Shown: positions 21,360-33,138, counted from the first letter of the stretch. The stretch: DNA of 64,000 nucleotides from Macrotis lagotis (GCF_037893015.1 NC_133658.1:61423636-61487635); one strand, 5' to 3'. Notes: a model not told the origin generated them from the sequence alone. Numbers and translations are program-made.

Positions 21360-24120
21360 AATGGAAAAAGTCACTGATTATTTTTCATTCAATCTGGTGT
21401 GAATTTGAGGTGTCTGTGGGAGCTGGATGACTGGCCATCATTGATCAATTCCATCAATTTGTGTTTCATCAAGGCTAAATTCATCCTTGGCACCTGTCTT
21501 GAAGCCTAATCCCAAAATGATGGAGGGGACAAAATAAATTAAGAAGACATGGTGCACATGGAGTAATCAATCACTCAATTCCCAATTTCTGCAACCCTGG
21601 AAGGACAAGGCTTTGGTCCAGGATTCAATTCCTGACCTTGTCCCCTCTGTATATCTTTCCCTATGCTTTAGGACCTTTCACTATCTCAATGACCATTTGA
21701 TGCCTTTCTATATTCAAATGATTTGGGAATCAACCTCTACAGCAGGTTTATTCTGACTCATCTCTGAGAGCTGATATAATTTAAATCAGTTTATGGATGA
21801 CAGGTACTATGATGGGTTCTGAAGATGCGAAGATGTCAAATTTGGCAGCCTGCCCTCAAGAAGCTTACATTCTAGTAAAAATTTATAAGATCTAAAATCC
21901 AGAGGTGAAAGGGATCTGAAAAGTCATATTCTGACTTTTAATCTCCAAACCTTTCTCCCAAAGTTTAGCCATCATAGTTTTCTCTAGACCTCAGAGAAGG
22001 CACAATGTGAGCAAAGAATAGAAGGTATGTAACTATGGCTCCTACAAAAACACTATTTTTTTCCAGTGGTTATCAAAACATATCTGTGGTTACTGACATT
22101 TCTTTAATGTGGAAAGAGATTTCTAGTCCTCAAACAGCATATCAAGACCTGTAAAGATACCCCTCCTCACCATCTACTCAGAGATTATTGTAATAAATAT
22201 TTAGCATTTATAATGGTTCTTTAAAGTTTACAAAACACTTTTTAAATATAAACTCATATGATTCTCTCAACAACAATGACAACTCTTTGTGATAGGTACT
22301 ATCATTATCATTGTTTACAGATGAGGAAACTGAGGCTTATAGAGGCTAGGTAATCATACAACTCTGGTATGTATCTTGGGCAGAATTTGAACCCTTGCTT
22401 TCCTGACTCCAGGCCCACATAGTTGTCTCTAACATTGTTAAGACAGGAAAACTGATGTCTAGAGATCTGAGGATCTAAAGAAGAGACCTTGGAGGTTATG
22501 AGTTCAATACTTTAATTTTTCAGATGAGATACTGAGAAAAAGATTAAGTGACTTGTTAAGGGTTACATAGGGAATCAGTAGCAAGGCCAAGACTGAAATC
22601 AAGTAGTCTGACCCCAAATCCGGCACACTTTCCATTAAACCAAACTGCATTCTTCACTGTCTCCAGTTTTACCTAGTAGGAATTCCTACTTGAGAACCGG
22701 TCCTGATGACCACTTTCATTAGCATATCAGCCAGATACAGCCTTGAGACAACAAAGAGGGACCCAGGGGCTATGTGGAAGTCAGAACAGGTACCAAGGGA
22801 TGTCCCAATTTAGCCCAGGGCCAGATCAAACCCCAGTCAAAGAAAGGTGACATGTGACCACCCTGGGGTTGGATTTTACACACTCCCCTAATGTTCCTCT
22901 ATATTTTGGACCCTCATCATTGCCCCATGATAGAAAAGCATAGAAGATGGAGCCTGAGAATAACATCTGGAAGAATTCCCAGGATCCTATCAACCAAACA
23001 AATGTCTTCCCTATTCCAATGCAGACACTGAGGGAGACATAAGAAAAGAAAATATGCCCTGCAAGAAGTTCACAAGCCATTGCTTTCAGTGTCCCTACAC
23101 ACCAAATAGACAACAACACAAATAGTATAGAATCAATTATCATCATTATCACAGTTCACCAACTTAAGAGCTGGAAGGGCCTGTAGAGACCACCTAGTCT
23201 CTTTGAATCACCTGAGATGAATGAAAAGTCTGAGAGACAGTTTCTGGGTAATTAGTAATGAATTTACTAATTGTGGCTGGTAGATAATAAATTGAGATTA
23301 GTGGTCCTCTCAGACCACTGAATGAGAACAACCCCTTTTGCAAAGGTATTTAACCAATAGGTGGAAATCAGGGGATTGGTTAGCCATTAATGAGAAAATG
23401 AATCTTATAATGAGAGATGGGCTTATTCTAAGAAGGAGCTAGAAGGCATGACTCTGATCATGTCAGCCATGTTAGCTAATACAGAAGAAACTCATCTCCA
23501 GTGGAAGCACTTCTACCTAAGGCAATCTAGACAAAAGGTTTTATTCTCCACCCAGTCCTACCTATGTAGAACCACAGACCAGAATTAGCCTAGACTAGAT
23601 TCTCTCTACCCTTGATCAGGAAATAAGCTCTCTTAGTTGGTTGGGGTCCCATCCAAGATTGAGAAGAATGTGTCACTGTCAGCTTTGTCCTTCCTTTAGG
23701 AAACAGTAAAAGGAAAAAAATCTGGATTCTACCCACCTGCCCCCGTATCAATAATTGATTATTAATAATCATTTTTCTCCTAGCTCATTTTACACATGAG
23801 GAAGTAGTCCAGAGATGTGCAGTGACATGACTGCAATCATATAGTAGAAAGCATCAGAGACCAAATTCAAACCCAGTTCCTCTGTCTTTCGATTCCATGA
23901 TCTGTCTGCCAATCTTTCAATCTGCACAAAAGTGCTGTACTGTCACTGCAACAGAAAAGAAGGTCAGTGGGACTGGAATAGTAAAAAAGGCCCCTTTTTG
24001 AAGTGAAATGAGAGAGTCTGTGGAAACAAAAAAGTTTCCACATCTCCCTTTTCCTATTCCCTCCTCTCCTCTCTCCTGGCTCTACGCCTTGCAAATTCAC
24101 TGTCCTTCCCCACAGACTCA
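21360..24120. other. No gene seen; MIR at 22305-22425
   Basis: The MIR shows CAGATGAGGAAACTGAGGC and TTTGAACCC. The stretch 23200-23560 could be an LTR but I cannot name it. Minus-strand frames at 22826-23152 and 23867-24121 have no recognisable family. Confidence 0.4.
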
Positions 24121-24149
24121 AAACTGTTAGATCTGGAAGGGGTTATCTA

Positions 24150-24300
24150 GGATGACCCCATTACACAGATGAGGAAACTGAGGCCCCCTGAGGAGCAAGG
24201 ATTTGTCCAGGTTTATTCAGCAGATAAGGAACAAAAGCAGTAAAAAACTTCAACTTTGGTTTAATGCTCTATCCCCTGTTCCTGATGATTCCTTGGACCA
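24150..24300 (+). mobile_element. MIR
   Basis: ACAGATGAGGAAACTGAGGC followed by a decayed core. Its antisense contributes the candidate polyadenylation signal of the CARD gene. Confidence 0.75.
24212..24217 (-). promoter_or_regulatory. Candidate polyadenylation signal of the CARD gene
   Basis: AATAAA on the minus strand, 94 bp past the TAA of the CARD exon, inside an old MIR. Position and spacing suit a short 3' UTR. Confidence 0.4.
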
Positions 24301-24310
24301 TTCCAAGTGC

Positions 24311-24630
24311 TTAAGGTCCTCCTCTCAAGGGTCCCAAGTAGCTTGTTGTAGCTCTGTTGTAGCCCCTGACTCGTTGTCTAGGGGGAGCCAGGAGCACAGC
24401 CAGAGCCACTTGGGTGGCTTCTTCTCCGAGGAAGAGGCAGGTGTCCAACAAGGCCCTGATTCGAGCAGTCAATGTGGGAGCCGAACAGATGGCCTCATAT
24501 TTGGCCCGAGACAAAGCCTGGTGGGAACGCAGAGTGTCCAGGGCTGCATTTAGATGACCCTCAGTGACTGACCTCAAGATAAACTCCCGATGAGTTAGAA
24601 GTGCCTGCAGTGCTGGGAAGTGGCCAGGCC
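24311..24630 (-). CDS. CARD-domain protein, last coding exon (unassigned gene)
   Basis: Terminal exon. The acceptor on the minus strand is CCTTTCTCCCTTAG| and the stop is TAA at 24313-24311. It encodes 105 complete residues plus a split Gly. Residues of about 45-118 in the joined model show the death-fold pattern of a caspase recruitment domain: HREFILRSVTEG (helix 1), LDTLRSHQALSRAKYEAI (helices 2-3), then APTLTARIRALLDT and GEEATQVALAVLL (helices 4-5). The pattern NxxLDxLxS...YExI...PTxxxxxRxLLDT...GEE is what I recall for RIPK2 and NOD1 CARDs, so an apoptotic or inflammatory adaptor role is inferred, not shown. The tail is short, basic and Pro/Arg-rich. There is no frameshift or stop within the domain. 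It is not NOL3, PYCARD or a caspase as I remember them, and I cannot name it. Confidence 0.7.
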
Positions 24631-24809
24631 CTAAGGGAGAAAGGGGAAGGAGGTGAACAAATGATTCTAGGAACATGGAACTTAGGTGAACAAACAATTC
24701 TAGAAACATGGAACTCAGGCCAAGTTGTCCCGAAGAGGTGATGATTTGTATCCAAGCCCAAGCGCCACTGGTTCCTCAGCACTCACTCCCTTCCCCTGCC
24801 AATGCTCAC

Positions 24810-24924
24810 CTGTTCCCATGGACTTGAGGGAATTTTCAGTGGGAAAGCTGTATCCAAGAGACCCCAGACCTGGGCATCCATGACCAACCCCACCTCTGCT
24901 TCCTTGGAGAGTAGTCATCTCAAA
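24810..24924 (-). CDS. CARD gene, upstream exon (first visible)
   Basis: An ATG at 24918-24916 opens 36 codons ending ACA-G|GTGAGC, a consensus donor at 24810. The leftover G plus GG of the next exon restores Gly, so the two exons join in frame to a 142-residue product across a 179-bp intron. The encoded stretch is Gly/Ser-rich and unstructured. Just above the ATG, a pyrimidine tract ending CTTTCTCAG could be an acceptor, giving an exon start at 24924. The ATG may therefore be internal and the gene could have more exons upstream, where an L1 begins near 25053. I see no promoter. Confidence 0.5.
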
Positions 24925-25052
24925 CTGAGAAAGCTAAACAGTGGAGCAGACTAGGGGAAGCCTAGAGAGACAAGGGAAAAGTAGAGTAAGGTGAGAAAGT
25001 GCTATAGAGAGAAGAGAATGAGTGGGGCCACCACAGTAGAATGAATGTATGA

Positions 25053-26010
25053 TGAACAAAACCACTGTAACCAAGATCAAAAGAAATGTAGTAAATTGGG
25101 AAACAATTTTTACAACTAGTATTTTTTTTTTTTTTTTTAGTTTTTGCAAGGCAATGGGGTTAAGTGGCTTGCCCAAGGCCACACAGCTAGGTAATTATTA
25201 AGTGTCTGAGATCAGATTTGAACTCAGGTACTGCTGACTCCCAGGCTGGTGCTCTATCCACTGTGCCACTTAGCTGCCCCACAACTAGTATTTCTAACAA
25301 AGGACTCATTTCTAAAATATATAGAGAACTGAGTCAAATTTATAAAAAAAAAGCCATTCCCAATTGACAAGTGGACAAAGGATATACAAAGGCAATCCAC
25401 AGTCATATGAAAAATTGCTCTAAATCATTACTGATTAGAGAAATGCAAATTAAAGCATCTTTGAGGTACCACCTCACACCTCTCAGACTGGCTAATATGA
25501 CCAGAAAGGACAATGATCAATGTTGGAAGGGATTGGGAAATGCATTGTCAGTGGAGCTGTGAACTCATCCAACCTTTTTTGGAGAGCAATTTGGAATTAT
25601 GCCAAAGGGCAGTAAAAATGTGCCTTTGGAATTATGCCAAAGGGCAAAAAAACATCCCCTTTGATCCAGCAATACCACTACTGGGTCTATACCCTGAAGA
25701 GATTGTGAAAAAGGGCAAAAATATAACTTGTACATTTAAAAAAAAAGTGTCTTATGTACTACATAATTTTGCTATCTCTAATATTTTATTTTTTCCTCAA
25801 GGATATGATTTTTTCTCTCAACACATTCAATTTTGATCAATGTATAGCACAGAAACAATGTAAAAGTTATCAGACTGCCTTCTGTGCAGGAGTGGGGGGG
25901 GGAGAAGAGAGGGTGGCGGAAAATGTGTAAAATTCAAAACCTTTCCAAAGGGTGATGGGTAGAAACTACTATTGTATATAATTGGAAAACAAAATATTTA
26001 AATAAAAAAA
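25053..26010 (+). mobile_element. L1 3' part, 5' truncated, with nested SINE
   Basis: ORF2 C-terminal region and 3' UTR: CCCAATTGACAAGTGGACAA, CCAGCAATACCACTACTGGG, ending in AAATAAAAAAAG. A partial tandem duplication (TTTGGAATTATGCCAAAGGG twice) lies at about 25589-25647. Confidence 0.85.
25125..25280 (-). mobile_element. Marsupial SINE, antisense, inside L1
   Basis: 13-bp duplication ACAACTAGTATTT at 25112-25124 and 25281-25293. Confidence 0.95.
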
Positions 26011-26039
26011 GAAGAATGCATGAATGAGATTTATTAAAT

Positions 26040-26215
26040 GTTTTCTATGTGCTAACATATAATCTATATTGATTAGCTTGCCTTTTTATTGTGTGGGGGA
26101 GAAGGAGGAAGGAAGAGAATTTGTAACCCAAACTATTAAAAATAATGTTAAAATTACATTCATATATAACTTGAGAAAAATAAATTACTAAATAAAAAAT
26201 AAAAACAAACAAAAA
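26040..26215 (+). mobile_element. L1 3' tail
   Basis: GATTAGCTTGCC ... GGGGGAGAAGGAGG ... AATAAATTACTAAATAAAA, the terminal part of an L1. Confidence 0.6.
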
Positions 26216-26407
26216 GACCAAAAACCCATTTACTATGGGCTAAGTGCTGGGATGCAAAGAACAAGGGAGTTTGCAAGAAGCTCTTACTCTAATAGAGGAA
26301 GGAAATACACATATTTCAGTTGTAAATCAGAAGGAAAAGTCCTCATGATCCTTAGAGTGAAGCACCAGGACAGAAAGCACCATATTTTCTTTTCTGTTAT
26401 TCTCACT

Positions 26408-26557
26408 GGGGCAGCTAAGTGGTGCAGTGGAAAGAGTACTGACCCTAGAGTCAGGAGGACCTAAATTCAAATGTAACCTCAGACACCTAATAATACCTAG
26501 CTGTGTGACCTTGGGTAAGTCACTTAACCCCATTGCCTTAAATAAATTTTTTAAAAA
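26408..26557 (+). mobile_element. Marsupial tRNA-derived SINE
   Basis: Sense copy; GTTATTCTCA flanks both ends. Confidence 0.93.
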
Positions 26558-26559
26558 GT

Positions 26560-27507
26560 TATTCTCATTGATAAAACCACAGTCATATCTGAGGCTGTAT
26601 GGAACTATCCAATGTCACCAAGGGCTTTGGGGTCTTTCTTTTCTAAGTCTTCAGTGTTTTCATGAAGAACTTGCCTTGCTAAGGAGACAATGTGCAAAGG
26701 CAGGGCCTGGTGGCCTCTCCAGAAGGATGTTGAGGGCTGGCTCCAGGTGGGGAAGACTAGGGAGATGGGATGGAGAAGGAGAACATGGAAGCCTCCTTTT
26801 CCCAATATATTTGGGAAGAGAGGGAACAGAGTGTTAAAGTTCCTAGGCTCATGGAGGATCTCCAGATAGGATCCCAGAGAATTTCAGAAACAAGGACAGT
26901 GGAGGATGAGGAAAACCCCAGAACTTGGCAATGTCTGTCTCGCGCTGCCTCTCTCATCAACTCTGTCTCATATAGTACTTTTCTCATATTTTATTGTGAT
27001 ATAACTCTCTGGTTTTATGTTTTAATAACCAAGAATTCTAGTATCTGGATCACATTCAATGATCAGGGTGGAAGAGGAGAGCTGAGTTGGGGGAACTTCA
27101 GAATACACCTTTGGCCAATGGGCACCAACTAATGATTCCAGGTGTCCCTCATAAAATTTGATAGAGATGGGACAATCTTCCAGCATGGTCTTTTTACCCT
27201 CAACCCTTAATCCCTGGGAGGAGGTGGCAGATGTAGGTAGGTGGGGTATAGGGAGACAAAGTGAGCCCTGGGCTGGGACCTTCAGAGTATCCATTTAGCT
27301 TATAATAGCCAAGTGGAAGACCATGAGGCCAGGCATAGGTGGGCCACAACTACTGCTTTCTCCTAGAATATCTTAAGTCAAATCCCTAGCTGCCCTGCCC
27401 TAGCTGGGGCACTGGTTTTATTCTCTAAAGATAAAAACGAATGGGAATATATAGCAGGGGATAGAGACAGTGAAGGAGGAAAGAATGAAGGTAAAAAAGC
27501 GAATAGT
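26560..27507. other. No gene seen; non-repetitive stretch
   Basis: About 950 bp without recognised repeats. Overlapping frames on both strands (26770-27132 plus, 27294-27022 minus) show no family. Confidence 0.4.
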
Positions 27508-27644
27508 TTTTTTTTGGGGGGGGGTTAAGTGGCTTGCCTAAGGCCACACGCTAGGTAATTATTAAGTGTCTGAGACCGGATTTGAACCCAGGTACTCCTG
27601 ACTCCAGGGCAGGTGCTTTATCCACTGTGCCACCTAGCCACCCT
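27508..27644 (-). mobile_element. Marsupial SINE, antisense
   Basis: Antisense copy with poly(G) at its tail side; GCGAATAG / GCAAATAG flanks. Confidence 0.9.
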
Positions 27645-27649
27645 GCAAA

Positions 27650-28620
27650 TAGTGTTTTCAAAGAGAAGAACCTTACACAGACATATACACCCACATGCAC
27701 ATATACATCCCTCACTCAGAGAGACTCTTAGGCAATTCATCTTCAGCTAATTGTGGGGTGGAGAGTGAGTAAGTGATCTCATGATACAGGTGTGGAAGAG
27801 GGGATCATGGTGATTCATCCTGATTCCCCAAAAGGAGGAAGAAAAGGAATATTGGGGAAAGAAGTATTCCTGGGCTACACTCTAGTTACAGATTTACTGT
27901 AAATGAATATGGTCTGTCCTGGGTGGAGAGAAAAGGCAGAATGGTCTCCCACCATTCTCAGCCCCTCTGATGTCCTAATCTTAAAATACTATGCCCCTAT
28001 TCTCAGGGACTGAACAGTTTGAACTCTCTTCTCCACCCCCAAACAGTCTCCTTATTGTAGAGGGAGGAGGACAGGGAGATGTGCTCCCAGGGGATGGATG
28101 TTTTAGGAAGACTAAGAGACAAGCCATAAGCTTTTTATGAATCTATATAGAACCATTCTTGAGGGACCCTCCTGACAGTGACTTCCAGGATCCTCTGATG
28201 AGTATCCTGAACTTCCTTCAAAGCTCAGTTTTAGAGCCTCCACCTCCTAGGAAGATTGTTCCTTCTATACTGTGTCCCTATCCCCATCTGCCACTTCTTA
28301 TGAGTGGGCCTAGGAATAAAGATTTCTAAAGCACCAATTCTTGTACATGTGTGTTCTTAAATGAGACTCTTCATTTTAAAGGTTTAGAAGCCATCATCCT
28401 TTTTTTAAACAATCTTGCTCAATAAAACCTTGGAAATTCTTGGGAGGGAGTAGAGGGTAGTGGGAAAGGACTGAATAGAGAGCCAGGACATCTGGGTTGT
28501 TAACTCAGACTCTGACAATTTCTTGATTAGGTGACCTCCAACAAATCACTTCTCACCGTGCCTTGGTTTCTTCCTATCAAATGGGGAGATTGGGCTTTAC
28601 CTTCTTAATCTTTTTTTTTT
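27650..28620. other. No gene seen; MIR-like at 28455-28610
   Basis: The MIR-like piece has GAGCCAGGACATCTGGGTT and CCTTGGTTTCTTC. No coding pattern elsewhere. Confidence 0.4.
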
Positions 28621-28629
28621 TAATGTCAT

Positions 28630-29040
28630 ATAACCTTTTCTCAGTCTGGTGAAGTTTGGAGACCCCTTCCCAGGAGCATATTTTTAAATGAAAATAAAAT
28701 TAAATACTAAGAACTACAAAGGAAAACATAATTGCATTGAAGTAAAATTATCATATTTTTGAAATACAAATTCGTGGATTTTAAGTTCATGTTAAGAAGT
28801 CCTACAATAGAAGATTCTAGGGAACTTTCTTGGTCTAAAGTTTGTATTGTGGGTGTGCTAGAGCTCATTTATAATGGCTTGGGAGAGCCCATTATCAAAT
28901 TTTCAGGGTGAGCATTTACACTCAGAAATAAGTAAATGCCACAAATTAGGGCACTTTTTTGTTATGTTGATTGTCTAGATTTAAGAAAGTAAAGGAGAAA
29001 ATATTAATGATACAGATTTAATTTAAAAATGTGTTCCACC
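28630..29040. repeat. Dispersed repeat, family not named
   Basis: ACTACAAAGGAAAACATAAT and the following AT-rich stretch recall a common mammalian interspersed sequence. A related piece lies near 59030-59060. Confidence 0.4.
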
Positions 29041-29239
29041 TACATTTTTTACCGGAAGCCAGGTGTTTGCTGGCATACCCTAGCCCCAGTCCTAAGATGC
29101 TTTGATTCCATAAATATCGGAGCCAAACAAAAAGAAGGACCAAGTCCTATCTATAAGGTCATCAATTCATAGAATATTCATGCTGACAGATACTTCCATG
29201 CACAGGATTTCAGACCTGGAGGGGAAGATTTACCCAATA

Positions 29240-29360
29240 CCTTCATTTTACAGATTAGCTAAATGGATCTCACAGAGGAAAATCTCATTTGCCCAGGGTC
29301 ACACAGCTGGTTAGTGACAGCTTTAGAATTCAAATTCACATTCCTAGATGCCCAAGTCCA
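29240..29360 (+). mobile_element. MIR
   Basis: TTTTACAGATTAGC ... GCCCAGGGTCACACAGCTGG ... GAATTCAAATTC. Confidence 0.75.
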
Positions 29361-29479
29361 AATCCTCTTTCCATAACATCACAGATTGGTATTTCAAGAC
29401 TCAGAATTACGATGAGGGCTTTAGAGATCATCTATTCCAATCCCTAAATTTTAATGCGGGGGAATCTGAGGCCCAGAGA

Positions 29480-29650
29480 ATAGCAGCTAGAGTCAGGAAG
29501 ACCTGAGTTCAAATCCCATCTCAGAAACGTCCTAGCTGTGTGACCCTGCACAAGTCACTTAACCTCTTCTTGCCTCAGTTCCCTCAACTATAAAAACCTC
29601 CCAGAGTTGTATGAAACACATTGGGTCTTAAATAAATGCTCATTACAAAT
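29480..29650 (+). mobile_element. Old tRNA-derived SINE
   Basis: GTCAGGAAGACCTGAGTTCA and GTGACCCTGCACAAGTCACT; a decayed copy with a GCCTCAGTTCCCTC tail. Confidence 0.7.
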
Positions 29651-29749
29651 CATTATTATTAATACCTTATAAAGGTATTTATTAAGCAATAGAGCCAGGA
29701 CTTAGGACTCCACATCAATGCTATCTCCACTATCTCCAAGGAAATATCT

Positions 29750-30290
29750 TCTTTGAAAGGAGCTAGACCCAGAAAATTAGCAAAGATGAAAAAAGATGGA
29801 AAAGGTCAGTGTTGGGAGAGTTGTGGAAAGATGCTAATACAAGGTTGGTGGAGCTATAAATTCCCAATCAATAGGGAAGATAACTTAGAATTTTTCAAAA
29901 GAAGTGGAATTTGATCAGAAATCCCACTGCCAGATTATGCTCCAAGGAGGTCCAAGAGGGAAAGAGAGGTAGACTCCCGGAAGTATTCATAGCACAAGCT
30001 TTTGTAGTAGCAAAGAAATGAAAACAAAGAGGATGTCAGTTCATTGGGAAATGGCTAACCAACTTGTGGTAACAATAAAGGAATGTTGCTGTGCCCTAAG
30101 AACTAGTAAATATGAAGACTATAGAGAAGTCATTTAAACTGATGCTAAGGAAAATGGTGAAACTAGAAAACAACAAATACTATTACTATTTAAGTGACAT
30201 GAAAAAAAAAATTCAAACTCTTATCATTGTAAAGATAAAGCTTGTTTCCAAAGCGCCTGTGATCAGTCTCTGCTGTTTGGCTAGTTATTT
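29750..30290 (+). mobile_element. Old L1 3' end
   Basis: Diverged match to the L1 tail: GTATTCATAGCACAAGC, CATTGGGAAATGGCTAACC. Confidence 0.65.
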
Positions 30291-30321
30291 TTGCATTTGA
30301 ATTTCTTCCCCTCCTCCCCTC

Positions 30322-30462
30322 TTTTTTTGGAGTTTAAAGGTGTTAAGTGACTTGTTCAAGGTTCCACAGCCAGTAAGTATCACATTCTGAGGCCACATTT
30401 GAACTCAGGTCCTCCTTGCTCCAGGGCCAGTGTTCTATCCATTTCATCACCTAGCTGTCCCC
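30322..30462 (-). mobile_element. Old SINE, antisense
   Basis: TTAAGTGACTTGTTCAAGG ... CACCTAGCTGTCCCC; diverged. Confidence 0.8.
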
Positions 30463-30572
30463 TTCCTCTTTTTTAATATATTGTTTATTAAAAAAGAGCT
30501 CTCCAGGGGATGGAGGGAAAAGGAAATATTAAAATCAAGATATCGATCATTTTTTTTAAAAGACAAGACTAG

Positions 30573-30721
30573 GGGGCAGCTAGGTGGAGCAGTGGATAGA
30601 ACACCGGCCCTGGAGTCAGGAGGACATGAGTTAAATCCGGTCTCAGGCACTTAATAAGAACCTAGCTGTGTGGTCTTGGGCAAGCCACTTAACCCCATTG
30701 CCTGCAAAAACCTAAAAAAAT
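30573..30721 (+). mobile_element. Marsupial tRNA-derived SINE
   Basis: 15-bp duplication AAAAGACAAGACTAG / AAAAGGCAAGACTAG. Confidence 0.94.
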
Positions 30722-30784
30722 AAAAGGCAAGACTAGAGTTAGTGTTAAGGAAGGAAGGGGAGAATGCATCACAAATGGTTTTTT

Positions 30785-30931
30785 CCTTAGGCTTTTGCAA
30801 GGCAAATGGAGTTAAGTGGCTTGCCCAAGGCCACACAGCTAGGTAATTATTAAACGTCTGAGGCTGGATTTGAACCCAGGTACTCCTGACTCCAGGGCCA
30901 GTGCTTTATCCACTGTGTCACCTAGCCGCCC
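30785..30931 (-). mobile_element. Marsupial SINE, antisense
   Basis: Flanked by CACAAATGGTTTTT / CACAAGTGGTTTTT. Confidence 0.94.
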
Positions 30932-30993
30932 CACAAGTGGTTTTTTTCAAAGAAGGAACACAGAGTTCTGAGAATGGGGACCAGAGGATAAAA

Positions 30994-31016
30994 TCTCAAT
31001 CTCAATCTCAATCTCA
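30994..31016. repeat. (TCTCAA)n short tandem repeat
   Basis: Four units of a hexamer. Confidence 0.9.
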
Positions 31017-31019
31017 CCT

Positions 31020-32330
31020 CTCCCAACCAGGGAAGGAAATGGACTCACCTTCTGCGAGTAGAGACAGGGGATCAGATCAGCACCCTAGAAAGAGCTGGAG
31101 AACTGGAGAGTGAGAGGGGGTGGCCAAACCCACCCCCATCCCATGACCGGGGATTGTGTGTGATTCATTTCCCTTGAAGGGGCCAGTTTCCTCCTGGGTG
31201 GAGCCAAAACAGGAGAGAAAGTGTGATCCCCACAAGACTTTAATTGGAAGGGTCTGCTCTTCAAACCACCCAATAATCCCTGGCACCACCCACAGGGAGA
31301 GTCTGGGGAAGGAAGGAGCTCTCCCCAAGCCCACTCTAAAGTGCCAGAGCCAAGGCATTGTTCTATTTGGGGAGGGGTTGGAGCCTGTGAGGCAGCCGGA
31401 GGGAAGATGCGGCCCTCCCTCACTTGCCCCTTTGGCTCTGCTCCATCATCAGACAGACTGTGCCCAAGGGTGGCATCCCTGCTATGCTCATGCTTGGTTT
31501 CCCAAGCCTCTCTGTTTGCCCCTACTAAAATCATCCACGGAGAGAGGGCTGGAAAACAGGCTACAGTGACATCATCCATTCCATCCCCTGCTCCTGGAGG
31601 AAATAACACAACTTTCCACCCAAACTTCCTCTACTTGCTGCCCTCCCCCTCATTCCTGCCTGAGAACTCTCTCCACTTTCTCTGGCTTCACACTATGATC
31701 CCCAGGCTTTGAAAGGATGGAGAAGCCGCTCCTAGCACCAATACACCAAGTCACATGGAAGAAGGTGGAAGGGTGAGGTAGCAAAGGAAAGGTGGACTGG
31801 ACTGCTCCTTCACTCCTTCTCCACCCATCTAGCCCGGAGGAGCAAAGTAAACAGGGACTGGGGAATTTCCGAGAAAATCTCGGGGCAGTCTGGCTGGGGG
31901 GTGCCAGATTACTCCAAATGGATCTTTATTGTCCCAATTTCAACCAGGAGCTGGGGGGGAAAAAAGGCCCCAGGTTTAGAGTCAGAGTAACTGGACAGGC
32001 AGTCTTGGATCCCACCCAACAGAGCCCCCAACTGAGGGAAGTGACTGCCTGGTAGTGTGTCTCAATTCTCTAGAAATGCCTCTGGGGAATTTCCCAAGAA
32101 GGACACCGGAAACAGATGGGGTCGGAGGCCTTGCAAACACCAGCACCACCCAGAAATGCTCCAAGGGAGCTCTTAGCACTCCTGAGGATGAAGGAGGAAG
32201 AGCAGAGTGCTGGGGGAATCACACTAACAGAAGCTGATTAAATGACATCCACAACAAGTCCTGCCCCTCTAAGGCTCAGATTCACCTTCTATATAGTCCC
32301 CAATGCAGCTCCAGAATTTGGTTAAGGACG
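31020..32330. other. No gene seen; relatively GC-rich unique DNA
   Basis: Long frames on both strands (174 codons at 31609-31085 minus; 137 codons at 31156-31569 plus) overlap each other. They have no recognisable motif and look like a by-product of base composition. Confidence 0.4.
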
Positions 32331-32333
32331 CGT

Positions 32334-32622
32334 TTGGTGTTTCAAGAGCACTGGCCTCGGAGTCAGGAGGAGAGGAGTTCGGATTCAACCTCAGCCACTT
32401 GACCCTTCCTAAGCTGTGTGACATTGGGAAGTCACTTAACCTTGACTGCCTGGCATCCAAGTCGTCCTGATTCATACCTGGCCACTGGGCCACATGGTTC
32501 TGGCAGAGTAGTGAGACTGGTGACTCAGCACAGCCCCCCTCACTCCAATCCAAATCATGGGCTCGTCAGGGCCTCACCTCCCTGATGTCGTGGTCTTCTT
32601 CCAGGAGGGAGGAAAACAACTA
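32334..32622 (+). mobile_element. Long SINE family, near full length
   Basis: tRNA-like head (GAGCACTGGCCTCGGAGTCA), long body with ACTGGTGACTCAGCACAGC, and tail GATGTCGTGGTCTTCTTCCA ending near GGAAAACAAC. Confidence 0.85.
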
Positions 32623-32978
32623 CAGTGACCTAATTCTGAAGCCTCCTCCTCAGGGGATGTTGCAACAGATCAAGCCAGGGGAATGGGAATGGGAAATGGT
32701 AAGAATGCCTAGTGTAGATGTCTTAACATGGAGCCCGTACATTTGGGGGGGGGGTTTAAAGAAGAATTATATTTCATAACATTGCTTTGCTTTATAACTA
32801 TGTATTATATGCTAATGGCCCTGGACTTAGATCCAGATAAGCCTAAGTTCAAATGTTGCCTCAGACCAATAGAATTGGTTTCCAGTGTTTAAGTTTATAT
32901 ATTTTATGCATATGGAAAACCATAATTCTGAAATGGAATTCATTGGCTTCACCAAATCTGAGATAAAAATGATGTGAG

Positions 32979-33138
32979 GGGCGGCTAGGTGGCGTAGTGG
33001 ATAAAGCACTGGCCCTGGAGTCAGGAGTACCTGAGTTCCAATCCAATCTCAGACACTTAATAATTACCTAGCTGTGTGGCCTTGCGCAAGCCACTTAACC
33101 CCGTTTGCCTTGCAAAAACCTAAAAAAATTTAAAAAAA
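32979..33138 (+). mobile_element. Marsupial tRNA-derived SINE
   Basis: Full-length; flanks ATAAAAATGATGTGAG / ATAAAAATGATCTGAG. Confidence 0.95.

Noticed and set aside
24311-24924. NOL3, PYCARD, CARD8 or caspase identity for the CARD exon
   Set aside because: None fits the remembered sequence: no EP-rich tail, no pyrin domain, no protease domain. Left unnamed.
30994-31016. Possible CRISPR-like or regulatory repeats
   Set aside because: A simple hexamer microsatellite; no spacers.
31085-31609. 174-codon minus-strand open frame
   Set aside because: It overlaps other long frames on the opposite strand in GC-rich DNA and has no motif, homology that I recognise, or splice context.
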